64,000 nt of DNA from Dipteris shenzhenensis (Eukaryota; Polypodiophyta; Polypodiopsida; Gleicheniales), in the NCBI GenBank assembly GCA_047967505.1, contig CM106541.1; one strand, written 5' to 3'. The notes beneath the pieces were generated by a model. The model searched no databases. It was not told the origin of the DNA and saw only the letters and a program-made list of their open reading frames with translations. Shown piece by piece: positions 40,196 through 51,328 of this stretch (within the stretch, counting starts at the first letter, position 1; each line of letters starts with the position of its first letter). A program made the translations under genes and the position numbers.

Positions 40196-40648
40196 ATCAT
40201 TGGTATGGGTTCATCTAAATGGAGAAGTCATGTTGCTTTTTTTAAGCCAGGCTACCACCCCCCACCTAAACAATCACGAATGTGTGGAACCATACCAATG
40301 ATCTTGAACAAGAACTATTAGATTGGCTGTCCTAAAAGATAGCTCCATAAACAATGGGAACTGTTTACAGTAGTGGCAGGTACCATCTCGCCTCATTTAC
40401 TGGCCAAGGTCTAGTGGGAAGACCACCCTGCGGAGCCAGCAAGATGAACTCGGGTAGGTGTAGCTCCAAGAGAATATACAATCTATGCTATAGATGTGCT
40501 AATAAAGTTCCATCAAGTGTGTGGATCTCTGCTAATGAACTTTCCCATACCCATGAGACTCAAGCTGAGACATGTGCATGACCCACCTAGTTGAGGATGT
40601 TGATATGCATCCATTATTTTCAGAGTATGCATGTAGGTTTCATGATTC
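40196..40648. other. spacer before TR-GAG-2, nothing recognised
   Basis: No LTR end of Gypsy-2 and no gene motif could be found. A 75-codon plus frame (40,354-40,581) has no recognisable motif. Confidence 0.4.
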
Positions 40649-40938
40649 TGATGGGATATCTCAAGGTGTATGCCCCAGGCACACCTTGGGTTCTATGTGT
40701 GTGTGCTAGAGGCACAGTTAGGTGCCCATAAGCACTGTTAGGTGGTGGTAGATGCCACATAGGATGATTGAGAGATTCTAGGAGCTGATTGAGGAGATGA
40801 TTAAGGAGATGATTGTGGAGCTTGGTGGCTCATGTAAGAGGTGCCTACATATGGACCTCACTTTTCTTCATTCCATAAGCAAGCAAGCATTCTCTCATTT
40901 CGTGTTCAGCTTCATGCTTTCCTTTCACTTCTTCAACA
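40649..40938 (+). repeat. 5' LTR of TR-GAG-2
   Basis: 290 bp. It contains an internal duplication 'gaggagatgatt(aag/gtg)gagat' not seen in the TR-GAG-1 LTR. Confidence 0.95.
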
Positions 40939-40950
40939 TGGTATCAGAGC
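40939..40950 (+). promoter_or_regulatory. primer-binding site of TR-GAG-2
   Basis: TGGTATCAGAGC directly after the LTR. Confidence 0.95.
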
Positions 40951-41806
40951 ACTATGATCCTCCTTGAGCCCATTTATGCCATGTCATCTTCTTCATCTTC
41001 TTCTTCTTCTTCACCTTCCTCTCCATTTTGCCCCTTTCTGCCCAACCACTTGGAGGGCTGAGTTCTCTACCTAAAGCAACCATTCCTAGGGTCCTTCTGG
41101 CTAGAGAGACCCTTCATATGGGCAAACTTTCACGTCAGAGGAATTAGACAATGGTGCCCACGAAACTGCACAACAGTCGCCTTCTTCTCGACGCCATTTC
41201 GTTCAATTCGACTTGCTAGAGTAGCCATTCCAAAATTCCTCTGAGCCAAGCTTGCACAATAGTATGCTGTCCAGATTTGAAGTGAAATGGTCCACTAGGG
41301 AGGGAGAAATAGACAAAAAACCAGTCGACTTTCAAGCTGCTGGCTATAGTGACGTGACACGGCATTTCGCCTCTCTTCTTCAATGGCTCTTCTCTGGTAT
41401 ACCAGCTTTATTTCTACCTAGAAAGCCCTCTTTTCTTTGCTTTGAAGAGTGAGATACAAGCCCTCCAAGATCAGGCCTCTGTTTTGGATAGTTTTGACAA
41501 TGTTGTGAGTTTGGTGCTACATTAGATGCTACTTTAGCATTTCTGATGTTTTAAAGTGTTGAATAGCATCAGTACAATTGTGGCTACAACTTTCCTTTAG
41601 GTTGCTATACCTGGATTTGCCTAGAATACTTTCATTTAGCCACCTCTATGAAGCATGCAAGTTGAAGTATCATTTCCGCTATGATTTTTAGTATGGAATT
41701 TGGTTACAAGTCTTTGCTACACTAAATGCTTGTACTTTGAAAGCTTTTCAACTCTTTCTAGCCTTGTAAGAGAGTAGACATTGCCCATTTTGGGTTAGAC
41801 CCTCTC

Positions 41807-42649
41807 ATGGCTACCTTCTTGAATATGGATAAGTTCAATGGTAAAGGCTTTCACACATGGCAGATGAAAGTTAAGTTTGCATTGATGAGGGAAAACCTCT
41901 AGGGGCTTGTCAAACCTGCTTCAAATTCTTCTTCAACAGCCTCTAATGCTGGAGAATCCTCAGCTCCTACACACCCGGCAAGAGATCCTGCTAGAGAGGA
42001 GAAAGCCTATGGCATTATTGCTCTTGGCTTAGGAGATGACTATATTCATCACATTTCTGATTTGGAGTCTCCTTCTGAAGCTTGGCAAAAGCTTGATATT
42101 ATTTTTGGTGCCAGCTCTCACATCTCAAAATTGTCACTTAAGATTGCTTTCTTTGAATTGAAGATGGCTAGTGGCTCTCCTTTGGCTGCCCATGTCAATC
42201 ACATGCGGAGTCTCATGACTCAACTTGCTTCTATCAACTCTCCAATCACTACAGATGATGCAATGGCAGTATTGCTCAAAAGTATGCGTGAAGATTATGA
42301 TCATGTTGTTACCACATTGAAAAATCTTCCTAATCCTACTCTTGAAGGTCTTATCACTACTCTTCAAGAAGAAGAAAGGGACAAGGAACTCCGGAGAGGC
42401 AATGACACAGCCTATGCCATAAAAACTCAAATGGGCAAGTTTCAACCTTGCAAACATTGTGGGAAGACTAATCACCTCTCAAAAGATTGCTTCAAGATCA
42501 ATCCTTGCAAATATTGTGGCAAAAACAATCACCATGAAAAGTATTGTAAGGCCAAAAAGGAAGCAACTACAAAACCAGAAACTACCAATTTATTTTCAGT
42601 TGATGTGCCTCCACAAGATGAGGCCTCCTATGAAGATTATGCTTTTTGA
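41807..42649 (+). pseudogene. TR-GAG-2 gag, one in-frame TAG
   Basis: ATG at 41,807 (MATLLNMDKFNGKGFHTWQM, with F for the fifth residue) starts a frame broken by TAG at 41,900-41,902, where TR-GAG-1 has Trp. After it the frame is open to FDYAF-like EDYAF and TGA at 42,647. Knuckles CKHCGKTNHLSKDC and CKYCGKNNHHEKYC are intact. Confidence 0.9.
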
Positions 42650-43014
42650 ACCATCTAAATATATGCTCCAGATCTTATGTTGAGTCAAGGTACTCTGCCT
42701 GGATAGTCCTCCAAAATGAATGGAATAAACTATTGTGTTCTTTGTAAACACCTCTGGTCACCATATGATGTAGGCCATGTGTATGTGTTTTGCTCCATGG
42801 TACCTCCTGCAGACATTGTGTGCATGTACATGCAGGGGAGATAACCATTGGAAGGTCTTATGTATCCCTTTTGTTTACCTCACACTCTTAGGAATCCTTG
42901 CTAGCATGAGATCCTAGCCATAGATTTATCCTTGACCACCATGAGATGGCATGAGAAACTATGAGACTAGATGTATCCTTGACATAGCGTGAGGCATTCC
43001 CTTGAGGGGGGGTT
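42650..43014 (+). promoter_or_regulatory. conserved 3' UTR and polypurine tract of TR-GAG-2
   Basis: Near-identical to the block after TR-GAG-1 gag. It ends in 'cttgagggggggttt' before the 3' LTR. Confidence 0.75.
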
Positions 43015-43304
43015 TGATGGGATATCTCAAGGTGTATGCCCCAGGCACACCTTGGGTTCTATGTGTGTGTGCTAGAGGCACAGTTATGTGCCCATAAGCA
43101 CTGTTAGGTGGTGGTAGATGCCACATAGGATGATTGAGAGATTCTAGGAGCTGATTGAGGAGATGATTAAGGAGATGATTGTGGAGCTTGGTGGCTCATG
43201 TAAGAGGAGCCTACATATGGACCTCACTTTTCTTCATTCCATAAGCAAGCAAGCATTCTCTCATTTCGTGTTCACCTTCATGCTTTCCTTTCACTTCTTC
43301 AATA
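43015..43304 (+). repeat. 3' LTR of TR-GAG-2
   Basis: 290 bp, ending CAATA rather than CAACA. Confidence 0.95.
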
Positions 43305-43458
43305 GATTCTTGTGACATATCTCTCTCTGCAAGGTTCAAGTGTGGCATCCATATGAGTCAGTTTCCTTGTGTGTCACATCTAGGCACAGAAAGATTAAAG
43401 GATTTCTTTAAGGTATATATTGAAAAGAGATTGATGCTGAATGCCAACCTTTAAGTGG

Positions 43459-44377
43459 TATTAACTAGAAAAGAAATCAAGGCATGAGGCTAAACGCTAG
43501 GCATGGCAATGCTCAAGGGCAATGCGGGGAAAGGGAACGTGAGGGGAGAAGCATTAACATGGGTGGGAAAAAGGGATTAAGAGGGGTGGGAATGAAGAGG
43601 GAGACTATGGCACAAGGGGGAAGGGTGAGGGGGAAGAGGAGCAAGGGCCATGGGGGGAAAGGGAATGTGAGGGGAGAAGCGTTAACATGGGTGGGAACAA
43701 GGGATTAAGAGGGGTGAGAATTAAGAGGGAGACTATGGCACAAGGGGGAAGGGTGAGGGGGAACAGGAGCATGTACATGATGGGAGGTGGAATGTAGAGA
43801 TGGAGACATCAAGGGAAGAGAGTCATGCTTTATTTGAAAGGAAAGTAGGATGGGGGAAATCAAAGTACTAGCATGGTGGCTTTACAAGAACGAGCGTGTC
43901 CCATCAAGGAATAGCCCCCTCCTTTTATAGCCAAGAGAGGGGGTCTCTCCCAATAAATGCATCCTCCCACATGCATGTTGTGTGTGGAGGAATCTCCCAT
44001 GTGGGCTAAGTGGGTACTCACTCTCAATTGTGTGTGACAACCCTTTGCCTCACTTTTCCACATAAATCAAACCCCATCTCCCAAGTCTAAGATACTCCCT
44101 TGGTCTCTTCTCAATTTTATAATATGTTCAAACATCTAGGAGGACAAGTGGAGGGTTGGCACACGGAATCTTGCCACCTTAACATTTTATAATATTACTA
44201 CCATGGATTATGTACAACACACCTATGGGTCCTCTTATGTGGAAGGGTGGCACATGGGCATGCCCTGCCACCTCAACCCTGAGCCCTATGCACACCATAT
44301 TTTATTATACTATTGCCACACATACAAGCACACACACATATTTATGCCTTTTACCTTGGTCAATTTTATCCATAACA
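43459..44377 (-). repeat. 3' LTR of Gypsy-1
   Basis: About 919 bp. It carries the same purine-rich array (about 43,525-43,770, period about 128 bp). Confidence 0.9.
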
Positions 44378-44392
44378 GTTCCCCCCCCAGGC
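44378..44392 (-). promoter_or_regulatory. polypurine tract of Gypsy-1
   Basis: In coding sense CTGGGGGGGGAAC directly before the 3' LTR. Confidence 0.75.
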
Positions 44393-44801
44393 AGGGAATG
44401 CACAGCATTTCCATGCCTGGGACCATCACGAACAAAGAAGGGCTTGAGATAACCCTTGTTGATCACCTTCTTGCCATATGGCTCATGCAGCTCCTGAACT
44501 TGTACAGACCCATTGCTACATTCCTTGATGACTTTGTATGGAAGGAACTTTTTATCCATTTGGTGGTCCAATTTGTTATCAAATCATAGCACAACATCCC
44601 CCTCAGCAAAGTGTCTTTCATATCCCTTGCGAATCTTAGCATCCAAGCGGGCCTTTTGTCGATTATTTTGCATCTCTGTTTGATGTAGTGCAAGGTGTCA
44701 GGTTTCATCTAACTTCTCAAGTTGTACCAACCTAGCCTCTAGATGTTCATCTTCTATCATCCTCTGTTCTTGTGCCAATCTCAAGGCCGGAATCTCTATC
44801 T

Positions 44802-45860
44802 CTAGTGGTAAAACTCTGCCTTAGTATCGCACACCAACTCAAAAGGAGTGTGACCTGTAGATGTTTTATGGGTGATGTTGTAAGCCCACACAGCTTCAGT
44901 GACCTTCTGATCCCAGTGGCTCTTGTACCCTGTGGCCATTTTTCCCATGGATTTACAAAGGAGGCCATTGGTCCGCTCCGTTTGTCCCATGGATGCTGGA
45001 TAATAGATGCTAGAAGTGCGATGATCAATACCCATGTGATCCATGAGCAACTCCATTGCTTCATTTAAGAATGGACTCCCATGGTCAGATACTATTTCCA
45101 TGGGTGTCCCAAACCTTGTGCAGCTATGTTCAAATATGAAATTTGAAACTGCCTTACCATTTGCAGCGGGGAGGGTGATAGCTTCAGCCCAGTTAGTGAC
45201 ATACTGAGTGGCTACCAAAAGATACTTCTTTTTGCGGGTAGTCATGGGCAAGGGCCCAGCAAAATCTATTCCCCACTTTTGAAATAGATGGATGGACATC
45301 ACTAGATGATGTTGCCCAGGACGCAAATCCTTCCTACCAAAGAATTGGCATGGTTCACAAGTTTTGCAATACATAGTGACATCCTTGAACAAAGTCGGCC
45401 AATAGTACCCAGCATGTAAAATCTTCTTAGCTGTATAGTCACCGGCATAGTGGCCTCCACAAAATCCATCATGATAATTCTTCAATACCTTAGGTACTTC
45501 ATCTGCATCAATGGCCTGTCTTAGTACCCCATCCATGCCTTGACGGTACAACACCCCATCAAAGAGAGTGTAGCGCCTACTATCTCTATGGATCTTCTTT
45601 CTCTCATAGCTAGTACTTTCCGGAGGAAAGGAGAGAGCGGTCAGAAACCTGTAGATACCACCATGCCATGGATCCCCAACTTCTATGGCCACTACAAGGG
45701 TTACATTGAGGCACTCCTCTAAATCAATCAAAGCATTCTTCAAGTTGGAACAACCCCCTTTTACAATTTTGAAAGAAAAATCATACTTGTAGAACTGCCA
45801 ACCATTTGGCCAACCGACCCATGGGATTTGGTGATTAAAGAACCTGCTTTGCAAGACCAT
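44802..45860 (-). pseudogene. Gypsy-1 integrase
   Basis: The longest open part of Gypsy-1. The zinc domain is YHDGFCGGHYAGDY with CKTCEPCQ. The catalytic core shows WGIDFAGPLP, EIVSDHGSPFLN and SMGQTERTNG, so the D, D and E are present. The C-terminal part (44,740-44,400) continues in other frames (KKFLPYKVIKECSNGSVQVQ). The element as a whole is not functional. Confidence 0.85.
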
Positions 45861-46718
45861 TGCTAGAGATTATAATGAAGGACTTCCCAGCCACATAATG
45901 CTTAAATTTCTCAATGCAGAACACCAAAAACAAGACATGCTTGTCAGCCTCAGAGTAGCGTCGTTCAGTTTCGAGCAATTATCAAGAAGCAAATCAAACG
46001 GGATACATGAACCCTTGCTAGAGAAGAATACCTACCAGAGTCTGCTCACCAAACCCAAGACTGATATAGAAAGTCTTTGACCAATCAGGATTGCATAGAA
46101 TGGGTTCTGAAGCCAGAGCACTCTTGATTTGTACAAACCCATGATCACAATCCTCATCCCAAGTGAAATCAACCCCATCTTTTAATAGCATAGTCATGGG
46201 TCGCATCAAAGAAGCATATTGATCAATGAAGCGGTGATAGTATCCTGCTAGATTGACAAATGAGCATACCTGACGTTTGGTTGTTGGCGAGGAGAGCTTG
46301 AGGATAGCTTCTACCTTCTCGGGGTCAGGCTTGATGCCCTTGGATGAGACAATATGTCCTAGTAACCTCCCTTGAGTGGCTCCAATGGTGCATTTATTAG
46401 GGTTGAGGCTGCCATTCGCATCATTGACCCTTTGGAAGGCCAACCTGACCTTCATGACATGCTCCTTACGTGTCAAGAATATACAAAAATCATCTAAAAA
46501 CACCTTCAAGAAAACCCCCAAATAAGGAGCAAACACCATCTGCATAAATCTTTGAAAGGTAGCAGGAGCATTGGTGAGGCCAAATGGCATTACTTTGAAT
46601 GCAAACATCCCCTAGGGTGTGGCAAATGTGGTTTTAAGCACATCCTCCTCGGAAATTTAGATTTGATAAACCCGGAGTAACCATCATAGAAAGTATACAT
46701 CTCATGACCACTTACCTT
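45861..46718 (-). pseudogene. Gypsy-1 RT end and RNase H
   Basis: Beyond Copia-3 the RT resumes with HEMYTFYDGYSGF, a TAG at 46,612-46,614, then MFAFKVMPFGLTNAPATFQR and the catalytic VFLDDFC. RNase H is decayed: YRHF.. and FTWDEDCDHGFVQIKSAL are recognisable, then ERRYSEADKHVLFLVFCIEK with stops. Confidence 0.8.
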
Positions 46719-47015
46719 TGTAAAGAATAAGGGAGAGAGATAGGAGACTCAAGTTCACCTTTCTTCACAGCCCACAAGCGAGAGAGGACACAAGGTTGGA
46801 GGGTGAAGCCTTTCTTCACTTTTGCACACAACAACAATACAATAGAAGAGGGAAATACCCTATATGTCAAAACCTAGAATACGTGGTTCATATGTGAACC
46901 CAAACCAAAACATACGTGGTAGTCTAACTACACCACAAGTACAACTAACATAGGCGGTGACATAAATGATAGTCATCCAGGAGATATGTCGGGGATAGAG
47001 CTTGATATCTCAACA
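46719..47015 (-). repeat. 3' LTR of Copia-3
   Basis: 297 bp, identical to the 5' copy in my reading. The pol frame runs 14 codons into it. Confidence 0.96.
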
Positions 47016-49696
47016 CTCCCCCTCAAGCTCAAATCCATCTCACGTACACCAAGCAAGCTCCTAAATCTGCGAAGCTTCTCAGTACCCAATGCCTTTGTAA
47101 AGATATCAGCCACCTGCTCCTCAGTGCTGACATAGACAAGATCAATCTCACCAGCTAGAACCTTCTCTCTCACAAAGTGATAATGCACCTCAATGTGCTT
47201 CGTTCTAGCATGATAAACTGGGTTATTAGCAAGCATGATGCTGCTAATGTTGTCACAATGAATGACAACTGCTGCATGAACTGACTGTCCCATATCTGCA
47301 AGTAGCTTCCGTAACCAAGCTACCTCACATGCAGCCATTGCTGCACCCCTGTACTCTGCCTCTGTGCTCGACAAGGCAACTGTTGGCTGCTTCTTGCTGC
47401 TCCAACTGATGGCACCACTCCCAAGGGAAAACATAAAACCACTAGTAGATCTCGTGTCTGAGACACTACCAGCCCAGTCAGCGTCTGTGTATCCATGTAC
47501 CTGTAATGCACACTCAGCTTCATAAAACAGTCCATAATGCAATGTGGACTTCACATACCGCAGTATGCGCCTAGCCGCATCCAAATGTGGCTTCCTCGGT
47601 GCCTGCATAAACTGACTCACCAGCCCCACAGCATAGCTCAAATCTGGTCTGGTTATAGTCATGTAAATCAAGCTACCTACTATGCGCCTGTACATAGTAA
47701 TATCTTCAAGAAGCTCACCTGTTTCTGCATTGAGCTTCACATTCTGCTCCAATGGAACAGAGATAGGCTTACAGCCTGTCATCCCATATTTGGACAGCAT
47801 GTCCAAACCGTATTGCCTTTGCAACAGCCATATCCCACTCGGGGATCTAATAACCTCAATGCCCAAGAAGTAACGCAGCTCTCCCAAATCCTTCATCTCA
47901 AATTTCTGCTTCAACAGCAGCTTCACTTCATTAATGTCTGCATCACTATCACCTGTAATAATCAAGTCATCAACATAGATGACTATAAGCACAATCCCTC
48001 TGTTTGTCCTTTTCACATAAAGTGAAAAATCTGAATTGGAAATCTGAAATCCAATAGTGACAAGATATTGCCCTATCTTGTCTGACCATGCCCTCGGCGC
48101 CTGTTTTAAGCCATACAAGGCTTTGCGCAACCTGCATACAAAATCGGGGTGTGCTTTATCCTCATAACCTTCTGGCTGCATCATATAAACCTCTTCCTGC
48201 AAGTCACCATGCAAGAAGGCATTTTTCACATCCATCTGATGCAAAGACCATCCCTTTGCAGCAGCCATAGCAATTACTGCTCTCACGGTTGCCATCCTTG
48301 CAACTGGGCTGAAAGTTTCCTCATAGTCAATTCCATATGTCTGTGCAAAACCTTTGGCAACCAATCTTGCCTTGTACCTGCTAACAGACCCATCAGCATT
48401 GTGCTTTACTTTGTAAACCCACTTGCAGCCAATAGCCTTCTTATCATGAGGCAAAGGCATCAAATCCCAAGTGTGGTTTGCATCCAAGGCAGCCATCTCT
48501 TCATCCATAGCTGCTTCCGAATTTTTATGCCCTGCTGCATCCTCAAAACATGTGGGCTCTGGCTCCTCTAGAACCTTGACCATATAAGCATAGTGATGTG
48601 CTGTATACCCATCATATCTCAGCCTGTCAACTGGATACTTAATACGAGTGGACCTCCGTACAACTGGATCAGTTGCAGGAGTCTTTAAATCATGCCTGCT
48701 TTTCCTTGCACCAGGTGTAACAACAGAAGGAATCCCAAGTTCCTCATCAAGGCTCATTTCAGAGCCACTTGACTCTCCATCAACATGAGAGCTACCAGCA
48801 GACACATCAAACACTGGAGCATGGTCCACTTTTTCTTTTCCCTTATGTGATACCTGCACAACACTATCAGGACTGCCATGTGACGATTCACTAGATCTCA
48901 ATCTCCCTGTCCATGCATTAGATCCACTAGTAGAGGACTCTCTGGGTCCACTCAAGGCTTGAGATTGCTGCTCTGCATTTATTGCAGCATTCCCATTTCC
49001 TGCATCTGCATCTCCTACCATAACAGTTGGTGCATACCAGCTACTCATTTCATCAAAAACCACATCTCTGCTCACTTGCATTTTGCGGGTGGAAGGGTTA
49101 TAACAGCGATACCCTTTCTGGTGCTGAGCATATCCAATAAAGATGCATTTTTCTGCCTTTGGATCCAGCTTTGTTCTCTTCTCATCAGGAACATGAACAT
49201 AAGCTATGCAACCAAATACCTTCAAGTGAGAAATATCTGGTTTTTGGCCTGTATACATTTCTTCAGGCGTCATGCCATGGACAGCTGCAGTGGGGGTTCT
49301 GTTCATAATATAAACAGCAGTTGCTACTGCTTCAGCCCAAAAATAATCAGGCATGTTTTTCTCATTTAGGATCGCCCGTCCTACTTCTGCAATATGCCTG
49401 TTCTTCCTTTCTGCAACCCCATTCTGCTGAGGGGTAGACCTGCATGAGTACTTCCTTTGAATTCCCTGTTCTTTCAGATATTCACAAAATTCTTCTGAAA
49501 AGTACTCTCCCCCTCCATCAGATCTTAGCACTTTAATATGCACACCTTTCTCTTTTTCAACCATGGCCTTAAAAGCCTTGAAATGGCTGAACACTTCACT
49601 TTTGTGCTTCATAAAATAAATCCACACCTTCCTAGTGTAGTCATCAATAAACGTCACATAATAATGGCATCCACCAATAGAAGCAGCTTTGGTTGT
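46973..49696 (-). CDS. Copia-3 integrase core, RT and RNase H
   Basis: This continues in the same frame after the TGA. Integrase: YYVTFIDDYTRKVWIYF, VLRSDGGGEYFSEEF, STPQQNGVAERKNRHI (second Asp and Glu kept). RT: GCKWVYKVKHNADGSVSRYK, QMDVKNAFLHGDLQEEVYM, GLKQAPRAWSDKI and the catalytic YVDDLII. RNase H: YTDADWAGSVSDTRSTSGF, ALSSTEAEYRGAAMA, HCDNISSIMLANNP. It ends at 46,973 inside the 3' LTR. All RT and RNase H motifs are intact. Confidence 0.93.
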   Translation of the reverse strand, partial: TTKAASIGGCHYYVTFIDDYTRKVWIYFMKHKSEVFSHFKAFKAMVEKEKGVHIKVLRSDGGGEYFSEEFCEYLKEQGIQRKYSCRSTPQQNGVAERKNRHIAEVGRAILNEKNMPDYFWAEAVATAVYIMNRTPTAAVHGMTPEEMYTGQKPDISHLKVFGCIAYVHVPDEKRTKLDPKAEKCIFIGYAQHQKGYRCYNPSTRKMQVSRDVVFDEMSSWYAPTVMVGDADAGNGNAAINAEQQSQALSGPRESSTSGSNAWTGRLRSSESSHGSPDSVVQVSHKGKEKVDHAPVFDVSAGSSHVDGESSGSEMSLDEELGIPSVVTPGARKSRHDLKTPATDPVVRRSTRIKYPVDRLRYDGYTAHHYAYMVKVLEEPEPTCFEDAAGHKNSEAAMDEEMAALDANHTWDLMPLPHDKKAIGCKWVYKVKHNADGSVSRYKARLVAKGFAQTYGIDYEETFSPVARMATVRAVIAMAAAKGWSLHQMDVKNAFLHGDLQEEVYMMQPEGYEDKAHPDFVCRLRKALYGLKQAPRAWSDKIGQYLVTIGFQISNSDFSLYVKRTNRGIVLIVIYVDDLIITGDSDADINEVKLLLKQKFEMKDLGELRYFLGIEVIRSPSGIWLLQRQYGLDMLSKYGMTGCKPISVPLEQNVKLNAETGELLEDITMYRRIVGSLIYMTITRPDLSYAVGLVSQFMQAPRKPHLDAARRILRYVKSTLHYGLFYEAECALQVHGYTDADWAGSVSDTRSTSGFMFSLGSGAISWSSKKQPTVALSSTEAEYRGAAMAACEVAWLRKLLADMGQSVHAAVVIHCDNISSIMLANNPVYHARTKHIEVHYHFVREKVLAGEIDLVYVSTEEQVADIFTKALGTEKLRRFRSLLGVREMDLSLRGSVEISSSIPDISPG
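47016..47025 (-). promoter_or_regulatory. polypurine tract of Copia-3
   Basis: In coding sense GAGGGGGAG directly before the 3' LTR. Confidence 0.8.
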
Positions 49697-51328
49697 TCAA
49701 ACATCTGAATGGATCACTTCCAAAGGTCTTCTGCTCACCTTAGCATTTTTGGGAAATGCATGTCTGGCCTGCTTACCCATTTGGCATGCTTCACATACCT
49801 TTTGCATTCCCTCAACTCTGAATTTAGGCAAACCTGCAACAATGTTTTTCGTTTGCATAGATTTCAGCCTTTGTATATTCACGTGCCCAATGCGCTTGTG
49901 CCATATCTCAATATCTGCAATGACACCTCTCCCATGCGCAAACATAGCAGCTTTCACCTCAGGCATATCAACATCCAAGGTGAACATTCTTCCATTTTTG
50001 TTGCCTTTCGCAACCAAGCGGCATTTATTTTTCAGGTCTTCAACAAAGCATCCATCAGGATTAAATCTAACCTGCAGACCTTGCTCAACCATCTGGCCAA
50101 CTGAAACCAGGTTCTTAGTGATTTTTGGAACATGAAGTACATCTGCCAAGTACTTCGTTTTGCCATCCTGCATAGCCAATGGCACTTTACCAACCTGCGT
50201 AATTGGGTGCGCAGTATCATCACCTGTTTCAACATAACCTGGCTTATCCAAATTTCTGACATCATGAAACCACTCACCATGACTGGTCATGTGGTTAGAG
50301 GCACCTGAATCAACATACCAAACATCATTGCAAGCTGCAGCATCTCCTGACATGGAGTTAACCATATGCTGCATCACAAAAAGGTGCTCATTTCTGTCGT
50401 CACCATGCCCACTTGATGATGCATAGTTGCTTTGCTGCAACTTTCCACTTTTGATGTCATTCTGCTTTTTATAGCATGTATTCTCCTTGTGTCCAGGCTT
50501 TCCACAATAATAGCATTCTGTGCTGCTATTTACTTGCTGGTTCCTTTGCCATGAACCACGGCCTCTTTGGCTCCCCCTGCCTCTAGAACTACCACGTCCT
50601 CCTCCATAGGACTGGTTTTCCTGTTGTTGCTGTTGGTTCTGATTTCCTGCACGGCCACCAGAACGGCCTCTTCCTCTACCTCTGCCTCTACCTGTATTCG
50701 AGTAGAAAGCAGTCTCTTGAGAAGTTGAGGTGGCTGAACCACCATTCCTTTGCTCTTCACTCAGCAAGAGAGCAATAAGTTCCTGAAAATCAGGAAATGT
50801 TTCACGGACTCCAATGGATGTCCGAAATTGTGCATAATCTTTCCCAAGACCATTCAAGGTCACGGACACTAAGTCCTCATCATCAACAGGTGCTCCAATG
50901 GAGGCAAGAGAATCTGCAAGGCCTTTCACCTTCAAGGAATACTCATTTATATTCATATTTTTCCTTTGCACATTGTGCAACTCCTGCTTTAGCTGCATCT
51001 TTCGTGCTTTGGTATTTGTGCTATACAGCTTCACCAATGTATCCCATGCCTCCTTAGGCGTCTCTAGATCCTGTATATGCACAATCATAGAATCTGAAAT
51101 GCTAACGGACAGCCAATACAGGCATTTTCTGGCTTTTTCATGCCATTCTTTAAAGGCCTTCAATTCAGCAGGAGTGGGAGCAGCACCCAAAACTGGTTCT
51201 GCAGTTTCACCACTGATGTAATCCCAAACTCCCTTTCCCATAAAGAAGTTTGTCATCCTGAACTTCCATGCTTGGAAGTTGTTCTTGTCAAGCTTCTCAC
51301 TGACAATGGTAGACAGATTCTCAGACAT
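49697..51328 (-). CDS. Copia-3 gag, protease and integrase N-terminus (ends at in-frame TGA)
   Basis: I start at ATG 51,328 (MSENLSTIVSEKLDKNNFQA), since this matches the usual copia gag start; a further in-frame ATG lies at 51,355. The gag domain (AWKFRMTNFFMGKGVWDYI, DTLVKLYSTNTKARKMQLKQ) is followed by an Arg/Gly/Gln-rich region, the knuckle CYYCGKPGHKENTC, the protease site WYVDSGASNHMTSH (Asp-Ser-Gly kept) and the integrase zinc domain (IWHKRIGHVN ... CEACQMGKQ). The frame reaches the first catalytic Asp (VIHSDV) and then meets TGA at 49,697-49,699. The same frame continues after it. Confidence 0.92.
   Translation of the reverse strand: MSENLSTIVSEKLDKNNFQAWKFRMTNFFMGKGVWDYISGETAEPVLGAAPTPAELKAFKEWHEKARKCLYWLSVSISDSMIVHIQDLETPKEAWDTLVKLYSTNTKARKMQLKQELHNVQRKNMNINEYSLKVKGLADSLASIGAPVDDEDLVSVTLNGLGKDYAQFRTSIGVRETFPDFQELIALLLSEEQRNGGSATSTSQETAFYSNTGRGRGRGRGRSGGRAGNQNQQQQQENQSYGGGRGSSRGRGSQRGRGSWQRNQQVNSSTECYYCGKPGHKENTCYKKQNDIKSGKLQQSNYASSSGHGDDRNEHLFVMQHMVNSMSGDAAACNDVWYVDSGASNHMTSHGEWFHDVRNLDKPGYVETGDDTAHPITQVGKVPLAMQDGKTKYLADVLHVPKITKNLVSVGQMVEQGLQVRFNPDGCFVEDLKNKCRLVAKGNKNGRMFTLDVDMPEVKAAMFAHGRGVIADIEIWHKRIGHVNIQRLKSMQTKNIVAGLPKFRVEGMQKVCEACQMGKQARHAFPKNAKVSRRPLEVIHSDV

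Larger units (their letters stand above)
40649..43304 (+). mobile_element. TR-GAG-2: second gag-only element (2,656 bp)
   Basis: Two 290-bp LTRs and a perfect TSD GATTC (40,644-40,648 and 43,305-43,309) bound it. The LTRs differ at about four positions, including the last (CAACA versus CAATA). The primer-binding site is TGGTATCAGAGC. The gag frame is broken by one TAG. It is about 80-90% similar by eye to TR-GAG-1, so the family has been active more than once. Confidence 0.93.

Noticed and set aside
9146-43309. Shared GATTC TSD of Ty3-A and TR-GAG-2 as a target preference
   Set aside because: Two matches of a 5-mer among five clear TSDs, from unrelated element types, can easily be chance.
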